DNA of 64,000 nt from Paenibacillus sp. OK003 (GCF_900109515.1 NZ_FOBD01000008.1:186001-250000), one strand, 5' to 3'; positions 50,894-59,829 are shown, numbered from the stretch's first letter. The notes: generated by a model not told the origin, from the letters alone. Numbers and translations are program-made.

Positions 50894-51973
50894 TTAGCTG
50901 CCCGGCACATAAATCTGGTCAAAGATACCGCCGTCATTAAAGTGCTTGGCCTGGGTATCGCGCCATGTACCAAATACATCGTCCAATGTGAACAGCTCAA
51001 GCTGCGGGAATTGATCCTTGAACTTTTCCTTCACGCTGTCCAGGGTTGGACGGTAATAGTTCTCGGCAGCAATGGTCTGCCCCTCTTCGCTGTACAAGTA
51101 TTTCAGATAGGCGTCCGCCACTTCGCGGCTGCCTTTTTTGTCTGCATTTTTATCTACAATCGCTACAGGTGGTTCAGCCAAAATACTGACCGAAGGCACA
51201 ACAATATCGAATTTGTCCGGACCCAGCTCTTTAACTGACAAGAAAGCCTCATTCTCCCATGCAAGCAGTACATCACCAATACCGCGCTCTACAAACGTAG
51301 TCGTCGCTCCACGTGCTCCAGAGTCAAGGACAGGCGCATGTTTGAACAGTTCTGCAACAAATGCTTTGGCCTTCTCTTCATCATTGTTGTTATGTTTAAG
51401 GGCATATCCCCATGCCGCCAAATAGTTCCAGCGCGCTCCACCGGACGTTTTTGGATTAGGGGTAATGACCTGGGTATCTCCTTTGATGAGATCATCCCAG
51501 TCCTTGATGCCTTTCGGATTGCCTTTGCGTACCAAAAACACGATCGTTGATGTATACGGGGAGCTGTTGTGCTCGTATTTGTCCTGCCACCCCGCATTGA
51601 TCAGACCTTTATCTTCAATAGCATCGATATCGTATCCCAATGCCAGCGTAACCACATCCGCGTCCAGCCCATCAATAACGGAACGACTTTGTTTACCTGA
51701 CCCACCATGAGACTGCTTAACCGTTACTTCCTGACCTTTCTCTTTCAGCCAATACGCCGCAAATGCCTTGTTATATTGCTCATAGAGTTCACGTGTCGGA
51801 TCATAGGATACATTCAGCAGCTCGATCGCTTTTGCCCCTTCTTTGCCGCCTTCCGTTCCTCCCGATGTCGCTGTCGCATTCGTGCCACCGTTATCCGATC
51901 CGCATGCCGCCAGTACCCCTGTTAACACCAATGCCAGACCAACCAAAATACCCTTATGAATTCTCTTTTTCAT
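50894..51973 (-). CDS. sbp: Sulfate-binding lipoprotein
   Basis: 359 residues from ATG 51973, with GGGGGAG nine bases upstream; in-frame upstream ATGs lie in the leader hairpin. The signal peptide ends in the lipobox VLAACGSD. The mature part matches Sbp/Cys[67 protein letters not shown]. It captures sulfate or thiosulfate outside the membrane for CysTW. First gene of the operon, behind an attenuator-like leader. Confidence 0.93.
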   Translation of the reverse strand: MKKRIHKGILVGLALVLTGVLAACGSDNGGTNATATSGGTEGGKEGAKAIELLNVSYDPTRELYEQYNKAFAAYWLKEKGQEVTVKQSHGGSGKQSRSVIDGLDADVVTLALGYDIDAIEDKGLINAGWQDKYEHNSSPYTSTIVFLVRKGNPKGIKDWDDLIKGDTQVITPNPKTSGGARWNYLAAWGYALKHNNNDEEKAKAFVAELFKHAPVLDSGARGATTTFVERGIGDVLLAWENEAFLSVKELGPDKFDIVVPSVSILAEPPVAIVDKNADKKGSREVADAYLKYLYSEEGQTIAAENYYRPTLDSVKEKFKDQFPQLELFTLDDVFGTWRDTQAKHFNDGGIFDQIYVPGS

Positions 51974-52040
51974 AGCCAACACTCCCCCCGAATGGATCTG
52001 CAAGATTACCTCAGGCAGGCTGAACAGCATGGAACGCACC

Positions 52041-52153
52041 GAAAAAAACAAAAAACGGAGGAACCCCCCGCGCACTTCTCCCTCATAAAAGTCATGCCGA
52101 CCCAAAGGCCGTGTATGCTTCATCCAGAAATGATGCGCTGCGGTGTTCCTCCG
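52041..52153 (-). promoter_or_regulatory. Attenuator-like hairpin in the sbp leader
   Basis: In the transcript, CGGAGGAAC (from 52153) pairs with GTTCCTCCG (up to 52056), extended by GC-rich arms, and is followed by TTTTTTG and TTTTTTT (52041-52055). The loop is about 75 bases, unusually large. A terminator ahead of the gene suggests control by premature termination, perhaps by a sulfur signal. It does not show the S-box consensus that I know, nor a T-box. Confidence 0.6.
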
Positions 52154-52349
52154 TCTATACGGTGAGAACGTTATTCTGTTCAAGTTACGATCTCTCATGT
52201 GACTGTAAATGACTGCTTCTGCAAATAGAGCATCGTCATTTTTATTATTCCTACCTGTTTAGTGAGTTATATACGTATCATAAGGGCAGTACATAGGACT
52301 GTCAAACGTTTTTTTCCGATTTCTACCGAATATCTGTGGAAATGGCAGG

Positions 52350-52383
52350 GAAAAAAAGAACAACGGACCAAAGTCCGTTGTTC
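52350..52383 (-). terminator. Terminator of the rhamnogalacturonan lyase gene
   Basis: Minus strand AACAACGGAC-TTTG-GTCCGTTGTT followed by CTTTTTTT. Confidence 0.8.
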
Positions 52384-52455
52384 CCTTGTCAGCGGTAAGT
52401 TTAATTCGTTGTAACATCATCCCTGGGGTTGGCATGAGTTCATGCCCTTTCGCTC

Positions 52456-54330
52456 TTATTTGCCAGCGTACCGGATATTCGGTACGGGAGGTGTGCTCAT
52501 GCCATCTCCCAAATAAAAGCCCGTATGTGGCGGTTGGTTATAGGCTACATTTTGCCAAGCTACGCCAAGACGGTATACCGGATCATGCATCAGGGTGTAG
52601 ATCCGTTTGTCCGTAACGGCTGTTGTCGTATAGATGCGCAGCGCAGAGCTATCATTGGTCCGCCATACCACTTCTTCTCTCCAGTCGCCGAACAGGTCAG
52701 CCTGCAGATTCGGTGTGGACTTCGTTCCATTATTAGAAGAAACACCGGATGCGGTCAACAGATTAACCGTTTTGCTATTGGCGTAGTCCCATTTATCAAT
52801 CCGGTTGCTGTCCAGCAATTCGCGGAGCAGGTCACCATCCCACCAGATACCAAAATTCGTAGAGGAAGGCAGGGTAGTCCCCATTTTCTGCCCTTTGGCT
52901 GTATACAAACCACCATCTGCCCAGACTTCAGCACCCTTATAACGTGGATCGATATCGGCTGCCATGCCGCGTCCAATATCTTTGGTCGTAGGTATGCCCC
53001 AGATCAACTGACCTGTACGCGCATCACGGAATTCCACTCCGGCATTGGACGCTGTCTCATGCACCTGGAATACTTCAAGTCCCGCACGATCCGGGTCCAG
53101 ATCACTGAGATGCATGGCATCTCCATGATGAAGTCCTGTCGTATAGAGTCCTTTGCCGTTATCATCTACCGCCATCGCGCCATATATAATCTCATCTTTG
53201 CCATCTCCATCCACGTCCGCCACGCTCAGATTATGATTACCTTGCCCAGCATAACCGGAATTACCAGATGTATTGGAATCAAAAGTCCATTGTTTCGTCA
53301 ATTGTCCATCCCGCCAGTTGTACGCCACCAGCACGGTCCGAGTGTAGTATCCACGCGCCATGACCAGACTTGGCCGCTCTCCATCCAAATACGCAATGGC
53401 TGCAAGGAATCGATCGACCCGGTTGCCGTAGTTGTCTCCCCAATCAGACACATTACCGCGCGCCGGTTCGTAGTTCACCGTGGAAAGTGCTTTGCCGGTC
53501 TGTCCATTAAAGATCGTAAGGAACTCCGGTCCGGACAGAACGTATCCGCTTGAATTACGATAATCCTTGCTGGCATCCCCGATGACTACTCCCGTACCAT
53601 CCTTCGTACCATCAGCCGTTTTCATCGCCACTTCGGCCTTGCCATCTCCGTCCAGATCGTACACCATGAACTGGGTGTAATGAGCACCGGCACGGATATT
53701 TTTACCCAGACTAATTCGCCATAGGCGCGTTCCATTCAATTTGTAGGCATCGATAAATACTTCACCCGTGTAGCCGCTTTGGGAATTATCCTTGGAGTTG
53801 GACGGGTCCCACTTCACAATCAGTTCATACTCGCCGTCCCCGTCTACATCTCCTGCACTCGCATCATTGGCACTGTACGTGTAGGCTACACCATCCGGTG
53901 TTGTGCCTCCTGCGGGTACGCTGAGAGGTACAGACAAATAATTATTGCCCCATACGCTCGCTGCCGCCGAAGCAGCCTGCTCGATTCCACTGACTACGGC
54001 TCGAACCGTATATTTGGAACTGCTTGTCCCACTTGCATCCTGGAGGTTGGTGCTGTTCGTTATGGGCGATGCATTTACCTTGGTTCCATCCCGATAGACA
54101 TTAAACGATACATTCGACCCTTCCGTACCCAGAAGCCGCCAACTGACAAACACACCTGTGCCTGTCTTCACTGCAACTACACCTCGGTCCAGAAACTCCA
54201 TCTGACGGGCACCCGCAGCATGAGTAGCCGGCGTGTTTCCAAGACCGAGCGAAGTCACCAGTAACGCAGAACTCAGCAGAGATACCCCTGCGGTCCGCAA
54301 TGTACGCTTCCATAACGATCGTTTTCCCAT
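52456..54330 (-). CDS. Rhamnogalacturonan lyase, PL11 (YesW-like), secreted
   Basis: 624 residues from ATG 54330 (GGGGAGG ten bases upstream). N-terminal signal peptide (TLRTAGVSLLSSALLVTSLG, cut near THAAGA). The mature enzyme begins with a small beta domain (ARQMEFLDRGVVAV, SWRLLGTEGSNVSFNVYRDG), then an eight-bladed propeller with many Ca-binding repeats (DVDGDGEYELIVKWDPSN, DLDGDGKAEVAMKTADG, DVDGDGKDEIIYG). It cleaves the pectin backbone by beta-elimination outside the cell. A near-perfect cre site in front of it suggests carbon catabolite repression. No other pectin genes adjoin. Confidence 0.93.
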   Translation of the reverse strand: MGKRSLWKRTLRTAGVSLLSSALLVTSLGLGNTPATHAAGARQMEFLDRGVVAVKTGTGVFVSWRLLGTEGSNVSFNVYRDGTKVNASPITNSTNLQDASGTSSSKYTVRAVVSGIEQAASAAASVWGNNYLSVPLSVPAGGTTPDGVAYTYSANDASAGDVDGDGEYELIVKWDPSNSKDNSQSGYTGEVFIDAYKLNGTRLWRISLGKNIRAGAHYTQFMVYDLDGDGKAEVAMKTADGTKDGTGVVIGDASKDYRNSSGYVLSGPEFLTIFNGQTGKALSTVNYEPARGNVSDWGDNYGNRVDRFLAAIAYLDGERPSLVMARGYYTRTVLVAYNWRDGQLTKQWTFDSNTSGNSGYAGQGNHNLSVADVDGDGKDEIIYGAMAVDDNGKGLYTTGLHHGDAMHLSDLDPDRAGLEVFQVHETASNAGVEFRDARTGQLIWGIPTTKDIGRGMAADIDPRYKGAEVWADGGLYTAKGQKMGTTLPSSTNFGIWWDGDLLRELLDSNRIDKWDYANSKTVNLLTASGVSSNNGTKSTPNLQADLFGDWREEVVWRTNDSSALRIYTTTAVTDKRIYTLMHDPVYRLGVAWQNVAYNQPPHTGFYLGDGMSTPPVPNIRYAGK

Positions 54331-54395
54331 AAAGCCATTGCCTCCCCAATCGAATTGGTAAGCCCGATGCCCTTGGTAGCGCCATCTCACATCCA

Positions 54396-54409
54396 TGTAA
54401 GCGCTTTAA
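54396..54409. promoter_or_regulatory. cre site (CcpA operator) of the rhamnogalacturonan lyase gene
   Basis: TGTAAGCGCTTTAA matches 13 of 14 positions of TGWAARCGYTWNCW. It lies 66-80 bases upstream of the start codon, next to a TATATT -10-like hexamer on the minus strand. CcpA binding here would repress the gene on preferred sugars. Confidence 0.7.
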
Positions 54410-54482
54410 TATATTCATTTTAAATTAAACATATAATTCCATCTATAGGTCTAACTTAGTAATTTCATGTATGAAAAAAAGG

Positions 54483-54512
54483 AAAAAAGCCGAAAGATGA
54501 ATCTTTCGACTT
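54483..54512 (-). terminator. Terminator of the lactonase gene
   Basis: Minus strand AAGTCGAAAGAT-TC-ATCTTTCGGCTT followed by TTTT. Confidence 0.8.
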
Positions 54513-54578
54513 GGATACTTCTTTCTCACACGCTCGATCGGAATCTGAACGTAACAAAGAATGTTGTGTCATCCCACC

Positions 54579-55634
54579 TTATACTACCGGAGCAATACAC
54601 ACTGGGCGGGGTATCTCCAGCTTGAATCCGTTGTGTGTTAGACGTCCATCTTCACCATTAATCTGAAAAGCAACGAGGTTGTTGCTGTCCTGATTGGCAA
54701 CCAGCAGAATACCACCGGGAAGCAGGCTGAAGTTACGCGGAGTCTGACCGATAGTCGAAGTCCACTCTATGGCCTCCAGCTCACCGGATTCCTGGTCAAT
54801 GTGATACAGCACAATGCTGTCGTCCCCACGGTTGGAAGCATAGAGGAAACGACCACACGGGGACACACGGATATCCGCTGCCGTACCTTCTCCAGAATGT
54901 CCTTCAGGCAGTGTGGTGATATGCTGCAACGTAGTGAACTCACCTCGACGCTGATCATACATGAACGCCGTAACGGTGTTACTCAATTCATTAATCACAT
55001 AGGCCCATTTCGAGCTTGGGTGGAAGACGAGATGTCTCGGTCCGGAGCCTGGAGGCTGATTCGTCTCACGATGCGTTACCAGGCGACCTTCTTCCTGACG
55101 ATAAACAATAATCTGATCCAGACCCAGATCACAGACAACGGCATACTGACCCGAAGGGTCTGGTTGAATGGAGTGGGCGTGTGGCCCTTCTTGACGGTCA
55201 TCATTCTGCCCTCTTCCTGTATGCTCAATCAGGGCACTCATCTCTTCCAGCGTGCCTTGATCTCCTACCGGGAATACGTTCACACTACCACTGCTGTAGT
55301 TCGAAGTCAGCACCCACTTGCCGTCCTCCGTGACAGACACATAACAAGGCGAAGCGCCCTTCGTTAACTTGCGATCCATCAGGTGCAGCTCACCCGTTGC
55401 GGCATCCCTGCGATAGACCAGCACCTCTCCCTCATCTGTCTCACTTACCACGTACAGACTATTCCCATCCGGAGATAAAGCCAGATAGGATGGATTATCC
55501 ACCCCATCCATATGATTTACAATCCGCAACTCGCCTGTTTCCTTGTTTAACGCACATAGAAAAATCCCCGGCTGTTCTGCTGATGCATAAGTACCTGTAT
55601 AGAAAAAAGCTTCATTCGTTGCTGTCGGTTCCAT
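54579..55634 (-). CDS. 6-phosphogluconolactonase-like lactonase (seven-bladed propeller)
   Basis: 351 residues. Lactonase/YbhE/YkgB family: YTGTYASAEQPGIFLCALN, NPSYLALSPDGNSLYVVSE, GPRHLVFHPSSKWAYVINE, RVSPCGRFLYASNRGDDSIVLY and TPRNFSLLPGGILLVANQDSNN. It hydrolyses 6-phosphogluconolactone in the pentose-phosphate pathway, or related sugar lactones. Cytoplasmic; no signal peptide. A single gene, with GGAGA upstream and a terminator. The stretch 55635-55959 holds no gene apart from the ECF-type promoter. Confidence 0.9.
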   Translation of the reverse strand: MEPTATNEAFFYTGTYASAEQPGIFLCALNKETGELRIVNHMDGVDNPSYLALSPDGNSLYVVSETDEGEVLVYRRDAATGELHLMDRKLTKGASPCYVSVTEDGKWVLTSNYSSGSVNVFPVGDQGTLEEMSALIEHTGRGQNDDRQEGPHAHSIQPDPSGQYAVVCDLGLDQIIVYRQEEGRLVTHRETNQPPGSGPRHLVFHPSSKWAYVINELSNTVTAFMYDQRRGEFTTLQHITTLPEGHSGEGTAADIRVSPCGRFLYASNRGDDSIVLYHIDQESGELEAIEWTSTIGQTPRNFSLLPGGILLVANQDSNNLVAFQINGEDGRLTHNGFKLEIPRPVCIAPVV

Positions 55635-55872
55635 CGTCTCATTCTCTCCTTATTGATTCAAATGATTAACCTTACACTCTAATTACATGCAATGATAAGA
55701 AGTTGTAACCCGAATAGTTGATTCCACTGTTATGTACTTACCTAAATCATAGAATTTTGCTTCAGTGGTTATCTTTTCTCACCATAATACAAAGCATAAG
55801 GCCTTACAATAGTCCATTCACTTTGTACATATTCCAACAGAATTTCTTGTAGAAAAACAATGGAAAATTACA

Positions 55873-55900
55873 GCAACCTTTTGAGGAATAGGGTCGTCTA
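55873..55900 (+). promoter_or_regulatory. ECF-sigma-type promoter of the SLH protein gene
   Basis: GCAACCTTTT (from 55873) and CGTCTA (55895-55900), with AAC to CGTC separated by 17 bases. This fits B. subtilis ECF promoters (SigX/SigV/SigW class, TGNAAC-N17-CGTC). Located 60 bases before the ATG. It points to cell-envelope stress control. Confidence 0.55.
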
Positions 55901-55959
55901 TAGGGACAAATAACTTTTATACAAAGGGATACTCCCTGGAAAAGTGAGGCGAATCTGAT

Positions 55960-56643
55960 ATGAAAAAAAATATATTGGCTGCATTAACAGCCGGAGCTTT
56001 ACTTACCCTTTCTCTGAGCGCTGGTCCAATTCACGCCGCTCAAGCGGAATTCACTGATATTCAAGGTATTGTGGGGGCAGACAAGATTGAATCCCTACAT
56101 CAGGATGGTTTAATCAAAGGCGTGAGTGATAGCTTGTTCAAACCGGAACAGGAACTAAACACGGCTCAGGGTATCCAGCTCATTGCAGATGGTCTCCATC
56201 TGAATTTGGACACGATTCGTTTTATCAAACAACCCCTGCCAAGTGACTACTTCTCCAACGTAAAAGATGGCGTATGGTACAGCGATGCTTTTGTCCGTGC
56301 CCAGTTTAATGGCATTAAGATGTCCAACGATATCGATCCTTCCAAGGCGTTGACCCGTGAACAGTATACCCTTTTCTTGATGCAGGGCATTGAAGCCAAA
56401 GGCGGCCTGCCGATGATTAACATCAAACCTGTAGATATCACGGATGAAAAAGAGCTTACGCCAGAATTTCAAGGTGCAGTTCAACACTCCCTTGTCTTGA
56501 AGATTAACACGCTCGATGCAGAGGGCAACTTCAATCCGAAGGAAACGATTACCCGCGCCGAAGCTGCGGTTATGATGTATAACGCAATTGAGTATCTGGA
56601 AGACTTCAATGCACCAAAAATCCCGGAAACACCAGAGAAATAA
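55960..56643 (+). CDS. SLH-domain secreted protein
   Basis: 227 residues. Signal peptide MKKNILAALTAGALLTLSLSAG with cleavage near IHAAQA. The rest is made of S-layer-homology-like modules: FTDIQGIVGADKIESLHQDGLIKGVSDSLFKPEQELNTAQGIQLI, then YFSNVKDGVWYSDAFVRAQFNGI and a third ending FNPKETITRAEAAVMMYNAI. SLH modules bind pyruvylated wall polymers, so it is probably wall-attached. Apart from SLH there is no further domain. An ECF-type promoter precedes it and a terminator follows. Confidence 0.85.
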   Translation: MKKNILAALTAGALLTLSLSAGPIHAAQAEFTDIQGIVGADKIESLHQDGLIKGVSDSLFKPEQELNTAQGIQLIADGLHLNLDTIRFIKQPLPSDYFSNVKDGVWYSDAFVRAQFNGIKMSNDIDPSKALTREQYTLFLMQGIEAKGGLPMINIKPVDITDEKELTPEFQGAVQHSLVLKINTLDAEGNFNPKETITRAEAAVMMYNAIEYLEDFNAPKIPETPEK

Positions 56644-56672
56644 TGCCCAAGAGTCATTTTAAACACCAAACG

Positions 56673-56704
56673 GCCGCATGTTCCCTCCAGAGAGGACATG
56701 CGGC
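56673..56704. terminator. Terminator hairpin between converging genes
   Basis: GCCGCATGT ... ACATGCGGC with a 14-base loop, followed on the plus strand by TATTTA. T-run is weak; it lies between the SLH gene and the nitroreductase gene. Confidence 0.55.
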
Positions 56705-56757
56705 TATTTACGTTATATATATTACTCTCTATAGCGATAACTGATCCAAAATCAGTC

Positions 56758-57384
56758 TTAGAAAGAACCTTTAACAACAACTTCGGACAGCGGGAAACGA
56801 CCTGCCGGACGAGCTGGAACTGCAGCTTTACCTACAGTGATCAACAACGTTGGCAAATAACGCGCAGGGATGTTGAATGTTTCGATCAATTGTTGCGGGT
56901 TGTAACCACCCATTGGGCAAGTATCATATCCCAGGGAACGCGCAGCAAGCATAATGTTCTGTGAAGCAAACGATGCATTGCGGATTGCTTCGTCACGAGC
57001 GATTTGCGGATTTTGGTAAGCACCGTTGATCTGTCCAACCAATGCGTCACGAACTTCAGCCGGGATCGCACCTGCTTCAACAGCCTGATCATAAATCACG
57101 GCGTTGCGGTTTGCTTCCAAATCTCCGAGTACAGCGATCGTAACGGAGCTGTCTGTGATTTGACTTTGGCCATAAGCGATGGGCAGCAATTTGGCTTTGT
57201 CTGCTTCGGATTCGATCACGAGGAATTTCCAGTGCTGCAGGTTCCATGAAGACGGCGCTTCGGAAGCGGCAGTCAGGATAGCGTTCAGATCTGCTTCAGG
57301 CATAACAAAACCACTTTCGTACTTTTTGACAGCGTGACGTTCGTTAATCACGCGAAGTGTTTCATTGTTTTCAATGCTGGACAT
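56758..57384 (-). CDS. Nitroreductase family protein
   Basis: 208 residues from ATG 57384 (GGGGAG eight bases upstream). FMN-dependent nitroreductase fold: NERHAVKKYESGFVMPEADLNAILTAASEAPSSWNLQHWKFLVI, ASFASQNIMLAARSLGYDTCPMGGYNPQQLIE, and KAAVPARPAGRFPLSEVV. Resembles YdgI/YodC-type NAD(P)H oxidoreductases. It lies 248 bases downstream of the Rrf2 regulator on the same strand, so it may be the regulated target. Substrate unknown. Confidence 0.9.
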   Translation of the reverse strand: MSSIENNETLRVINERHAVKKYESGFVMPEADLNAILTAASEAPSSWNLQHWKFLVIESEADKAKLLPIAYGQSQITDSSVTIAVLGDLEANRNAVIYDQAVEAGAIPAEVRDALVGQINGAYQNPQIARDEAIRNASFASQNIMLAARSLGYDTCPMGGYNPQQLIETFNIPARYLPTLLITVGKAAVPARPAGRFPLSEVVVKGSF

Positions 57385-57632
57385 GCGTTCCACTCCCCAA
57401 GTTCTTTTTAATTTATTTACGTTCGCAAGGCCAAACTCTACCGAGTACCCACCTTCCGAAAATAACATCAGCGCAGACGATCGCTTCCATCTGTGTTCAC
57501 GTTATGCCCGGAATCGCCTGAAACACCAACGGATCTTACAACCGGAGCAAACGCCCTTATATAGGCTGTCCACCATGCCTGACAGCAGCAGTCCAAGGCC
57601 AGGTCATGAAGAGCTGTTAACGATCAAATCTG

Positions 57633-58097
57633 TCATGACCTATCCTTCATGGACAAGGGTTCCATAGCCAAGGAACATTCTTCCCCATTACCGATACGAT
57701 GCTTCACATCCTCAATGGATATACGGTCAAAATAAGCGCTTAGTGCTTCTTCGCCTCCATCGTAGATACTTCCCATCACATCCTGCATATTGGAAGAAAC
57801 AACGCACGTTGAACCGGATTCTCCCGAACACCAGCTGGGACCAAGTGATCCACCTGCTACCAATCTATAAAGTTCTCCAAGCTTGATTTCATCACTCGGA
57901 CGGCTGAGCAGATATCCACCGTGGGCACCTTCCTTGGTGGTCAGGTATCCATGCTTCCGCAGCACACTAAGCACCTTGCGCACTCTGGCAGGATGCGTAC
58001 CCACACTTTGAGACAAGTCTTCACTATTGGCCATACACTCCTCCTTCATGGACAGAAAGACCAGACAGTGTACAGCAATGGTAAATTCACTGTTCAT
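57633..58097 (-). CDS. Rrf2 family transcriptional regulator (YwnA-like)
   Basis: 154 residues. The winged helix is at the N-terminus (FTIAVHCLVFLSMKE, THPARVRKVLSVLRKHGYLTTKEGAHGGYLLSRP), followed by the dimerisation helix. Cysteines are present at CSGESGSTCVVS, but the three-Cys spacing of IscR/NsrR cluster-binding proteins is not clear; YwnA-type members sense redox or nitrosative stress through other means. It is autoregulated in all likelihood, since a perfect inverted repeat overlaps its consensus promoter. Start ATG 58097 has a weak SD (GGGAAGGGAG about ten bases upstream). Confidence 0.88.
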   Translation of the reverse strand: MNSEFTIAVHCLVFLSMKEECMANSEDLSQSVGTHPARVRKVLSVLRKHGYLTTKEGAHGGYLLSRPSDEIKLGELYRLVAGGSLGPSWCSGESGSTCVVSSNMQDVMGSIYDGGEEALSAYFDRISIEDVKHRIGNGEECSLAMEPLSMKDRS

Positions 58098-58153
58098 TAC
58101 TTACTCCCTTCCCGGCATATCGTTCACCGATAAAAATGCAATCCAAGGTAAGT

Positions 58154-58191
58154 ATAACTGTTATTATAGGAATAACAGTTATGTTTGTCAA
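58154..58191 (-). promoter_or_regulatory. Consensus promoter and perfect operator of the Rrf2 gene
   Basis: Minus strand TTGACA (58186-58191), 17-base spacer and TATAAT (58163-58168), both perfect matches. A perfect inverted repeat ATAACTGTTATT-N5-AATAACAGTTAT (58154-58182) covers the spacer and -10, so a bound regulator would block polymerase. Confidence 0.85.
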
Positions 58192-58305
58192 CACTCTCCA
58201 TCGGGTGGTTGGAAAACCTGATTCCCCCTGTCATACCAGTATATATAGGCCCTTCATAGGCTTAGTAAAAAGGTTGAGTTCCATCCGTGTTTTAATGGAA
58301 CAGAA

Positions 58306-58370
58306 CAAAAAAAGTGAGCCGATCGCTTCGCGAAAGGCTCCAATAAGATAGACATATGAAAGGGCTTACG
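58306..58370 (-). ncRNA. Candidate small RNA with own promoter and terminator
   Basis: Minus-strand promoter TTTTCA (58399-58404), 17-base spacer, TATAAT (58376-58381); expected start near 58369. A terminator hairpin GAGCC ... GGCTC (58316-58340) followed by ACTTTTTTT ends near 58306. The transcript would be about 64 bases with no reading frame. The gap 58198-58471 contains nothing else that I can name. Confidence 0.3.
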
Positions 58371-58471
58371 AGATTATTATAATCGGTTATTCCTATTTTG
58401 AAAACGCTTTTTTTGTAAAGTGTTTGGGGATTTTGAAATATCCTATTTTTTAAGCAGTTCAACAGGGGGTA

Positions 58472-58515
58472 TTGCAAAAACTAATGATATTAGTTATATT
58501 ACTAACAACATTAGT
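58472..58515 (+). promoter_or_regulatory. Promoter with twin TetR operators
   Basis: TTGCAA (58472-58477), 17-base spacer and TATATT (58495-58500). Operator 1, ACTAAT-GAT-ATTAGT (58480-58494), fills the spacer. Operator 2, ACTAAC-AAC-ATTAGT (58501-58515), starts right after the -10. The two are 21 bases apart, two helical turns. The TetR protein encoded downstream is the obvious ligand. Confidence 0.75.
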
Positions 58516-58531
58516 TTTAAGGAGGATTCCA

Positions 58532-59260
58532 ATGATGCGAATTACACGTGAGCATGATGTTGTCCAAGTTTCATTCCTTCCACGCCTCTTCCCTGTGAAC
58601 GTATATCTTGTTGAAGAAAAAGAGGGGCTTACCCTTATTGATGCCGGAATGCCATTCAGTCTCAAGGGGATTCTGGCTACTGCACAATCTCTGGGCAAAC
58701 CGATTACCAGAATTATTCTGACTCACGCCCATGGCGACCATGTTGGTGCACTGGATGGTCTGAAGGATGCGCTGCCTAAAGCCGAGGTCTGCATCTCCAG
58801 AAGAGATGCCCCGCTGCTGGCCGGAGACCCTTCCCTGCTTCCCGGCGAGCCGCAGACTCCGGTACGCGGCAGTGTCCCCAAAGCGATCCGCACCCGGCCG
58901 GACCGCTTGCTTGATGACGGCGACCATATTGGCTCCCTGGTCGCCATTGCCACTCCAGGCCATACGCCGGGCCATATGGCCTTCATGGATACGCGCAGCC
59001 GCATGCTTATCGCTGGCGACGCGTATCAGCTGCACGGCGGCCTCGCCGTATCCGGCCGCCTGCGCCCGCTCTTTCCGTTCCCCTCGCTGGCGACGTGGAA
59101 CCGAGAACTGGCTCTTGCCAGCGCCAAACGCCTGGCTGAGCTGGAGCCGTCCGTGCTCGCTGTAGGGCACGGACGAATGCTGCGTCAGCCCGCCGCGGCC
59201 ATGCGCGCAGCTACGGCAGACGCAGAGCAGCGGCTGCGCCCTGCCGGGGGGCATCTGTGA
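58532..59260 (+). CDS. MBL-fold metallohydrolase
   Basis: 242 residues from ATG 58532 (AAGGAGG six bases upstream). The zinc motif is THAHGDHVGAL, followed by GHTPGHMAFMD and AGDAYQLHGGL and a C-terminal GHG. Glyoxalase-II-like/lactonase-like hydrolase; no signal peptide. Substrate unknown. It is translationally coupled to the TetR gene (GTGA overlap) and shares its operator-controlled promoter. From about 58.8 kb the pair becomes strikingly G+C rich compared with the AT-rich promoter region. Confidence 0.9.
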   Translation: MMRITREHDVVQVSFLPRLFPVNVYLVEEKEGLTLIDAGMPFSLKGILATAQSLGKPITRIILTHAHGDHVGALDGLKDALPKAEVCISRRDAPLLAGDPSLLPGEPQTPVRGSVPKAIRTRPDRLLDDGDHIGSLVAIATPGHTPGHMAFMDTRSRMLIAGDAYQLHGGLAVSGRLRPLFPFPSLATWNRELALASAKRLAELEPSVLAVGHGRMLRQPAAAMRAATADAEQRLRPAGGHL

Positions 59261-59829
59261 GCCCCCGCCAAGGGCTGGATCGCGGCGCTCTGTTAAGCGC
59301 CGCCACCCAGCTTGCCGACAGCGACGGATTCCATTCGCTAACATTGGCCGCTCTGGCCCAGCGGCTGGATGTGCGCTCTCCGTCGCTCTACAACCACATC
59401 AACGGTCTTCCGGGGCTTCGCCAGGAATTGGCGTTGATGTCCGCACAGCAGCTCAGGCATGCATTAACTGAGGCTTCTGTCGGCCGTTCGGGTGACGAAG
59501 CCATTCAGGAGGTCGCTGCCGCATATATCGGCTTCGTCCGCAAGCATCCAGGGCTATACGAAGCCTTCTTCCACGCCCCCGACCGTCAGGAAGCGCAGCT
59601 CGTTATGGAGAGTTCAGCTGCCCTGGATCTGCTACTCCGCCTGTTGCAGACCTATACGCTAAGTGAAGCGGAAGCGCTCCATGCCGTTCGCGGTTTACGC
59701 AGTCTTTGCCACGGCTTCGCCTCCATCGGTGAAAAAGGTGGCTTCGGCATGAATTTTGACCCGAATGAGAGCCTACAGCTGACCGTGACTGCTTTCCTGA
59801 ATGGGTTGCGACAACTTCATAAAGCCTGA
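59257..59829 (+). CDS. TetR family regulator with WHG-type C-terminal domain
   Basis: 190 residues from GTG 59257, which overlaps the hydrolase stop. The N-terminal HTH is clear: GALLSAATQLADSDGFHSLTLAALAQRLDVRSPSLYNHINGLPGL. The C-terminal part (YIGFVRKHPGLYEAFF, ALHAVRGLRSLCHGFASIGEKGGFG) resembles the TetR_C_33/WHG ligand domain. It probably represses its own operon at the twin palindromes near 58480-58515 and is released by a substrate of the hydrolase. Confidence 0.9.
   Translation: MSPRQGLDRGALLSAATQLADSDGFHSLTLAALAQRLDVRSPSLYNHINGLPGLRQELALMSAQQLRHALTEASVGRSGDEAIQEVAAAYIGFVRKHPGLYEAFFHAPDRQEAQLVMESSAALDLLLRLLQTYTLSEAEALHAVRGLRSLCHGFASIGEKGGFGMNFDPNESLQLTVTAFLNGLRQLHKA

Noticed and set aside
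58571..59344. Minus-strand frame of 257 residues across the MBL hydrolase gene
   Set aside because: Shadow frame; the opposite strand encodes a complete MBL fold with HAHGDH.
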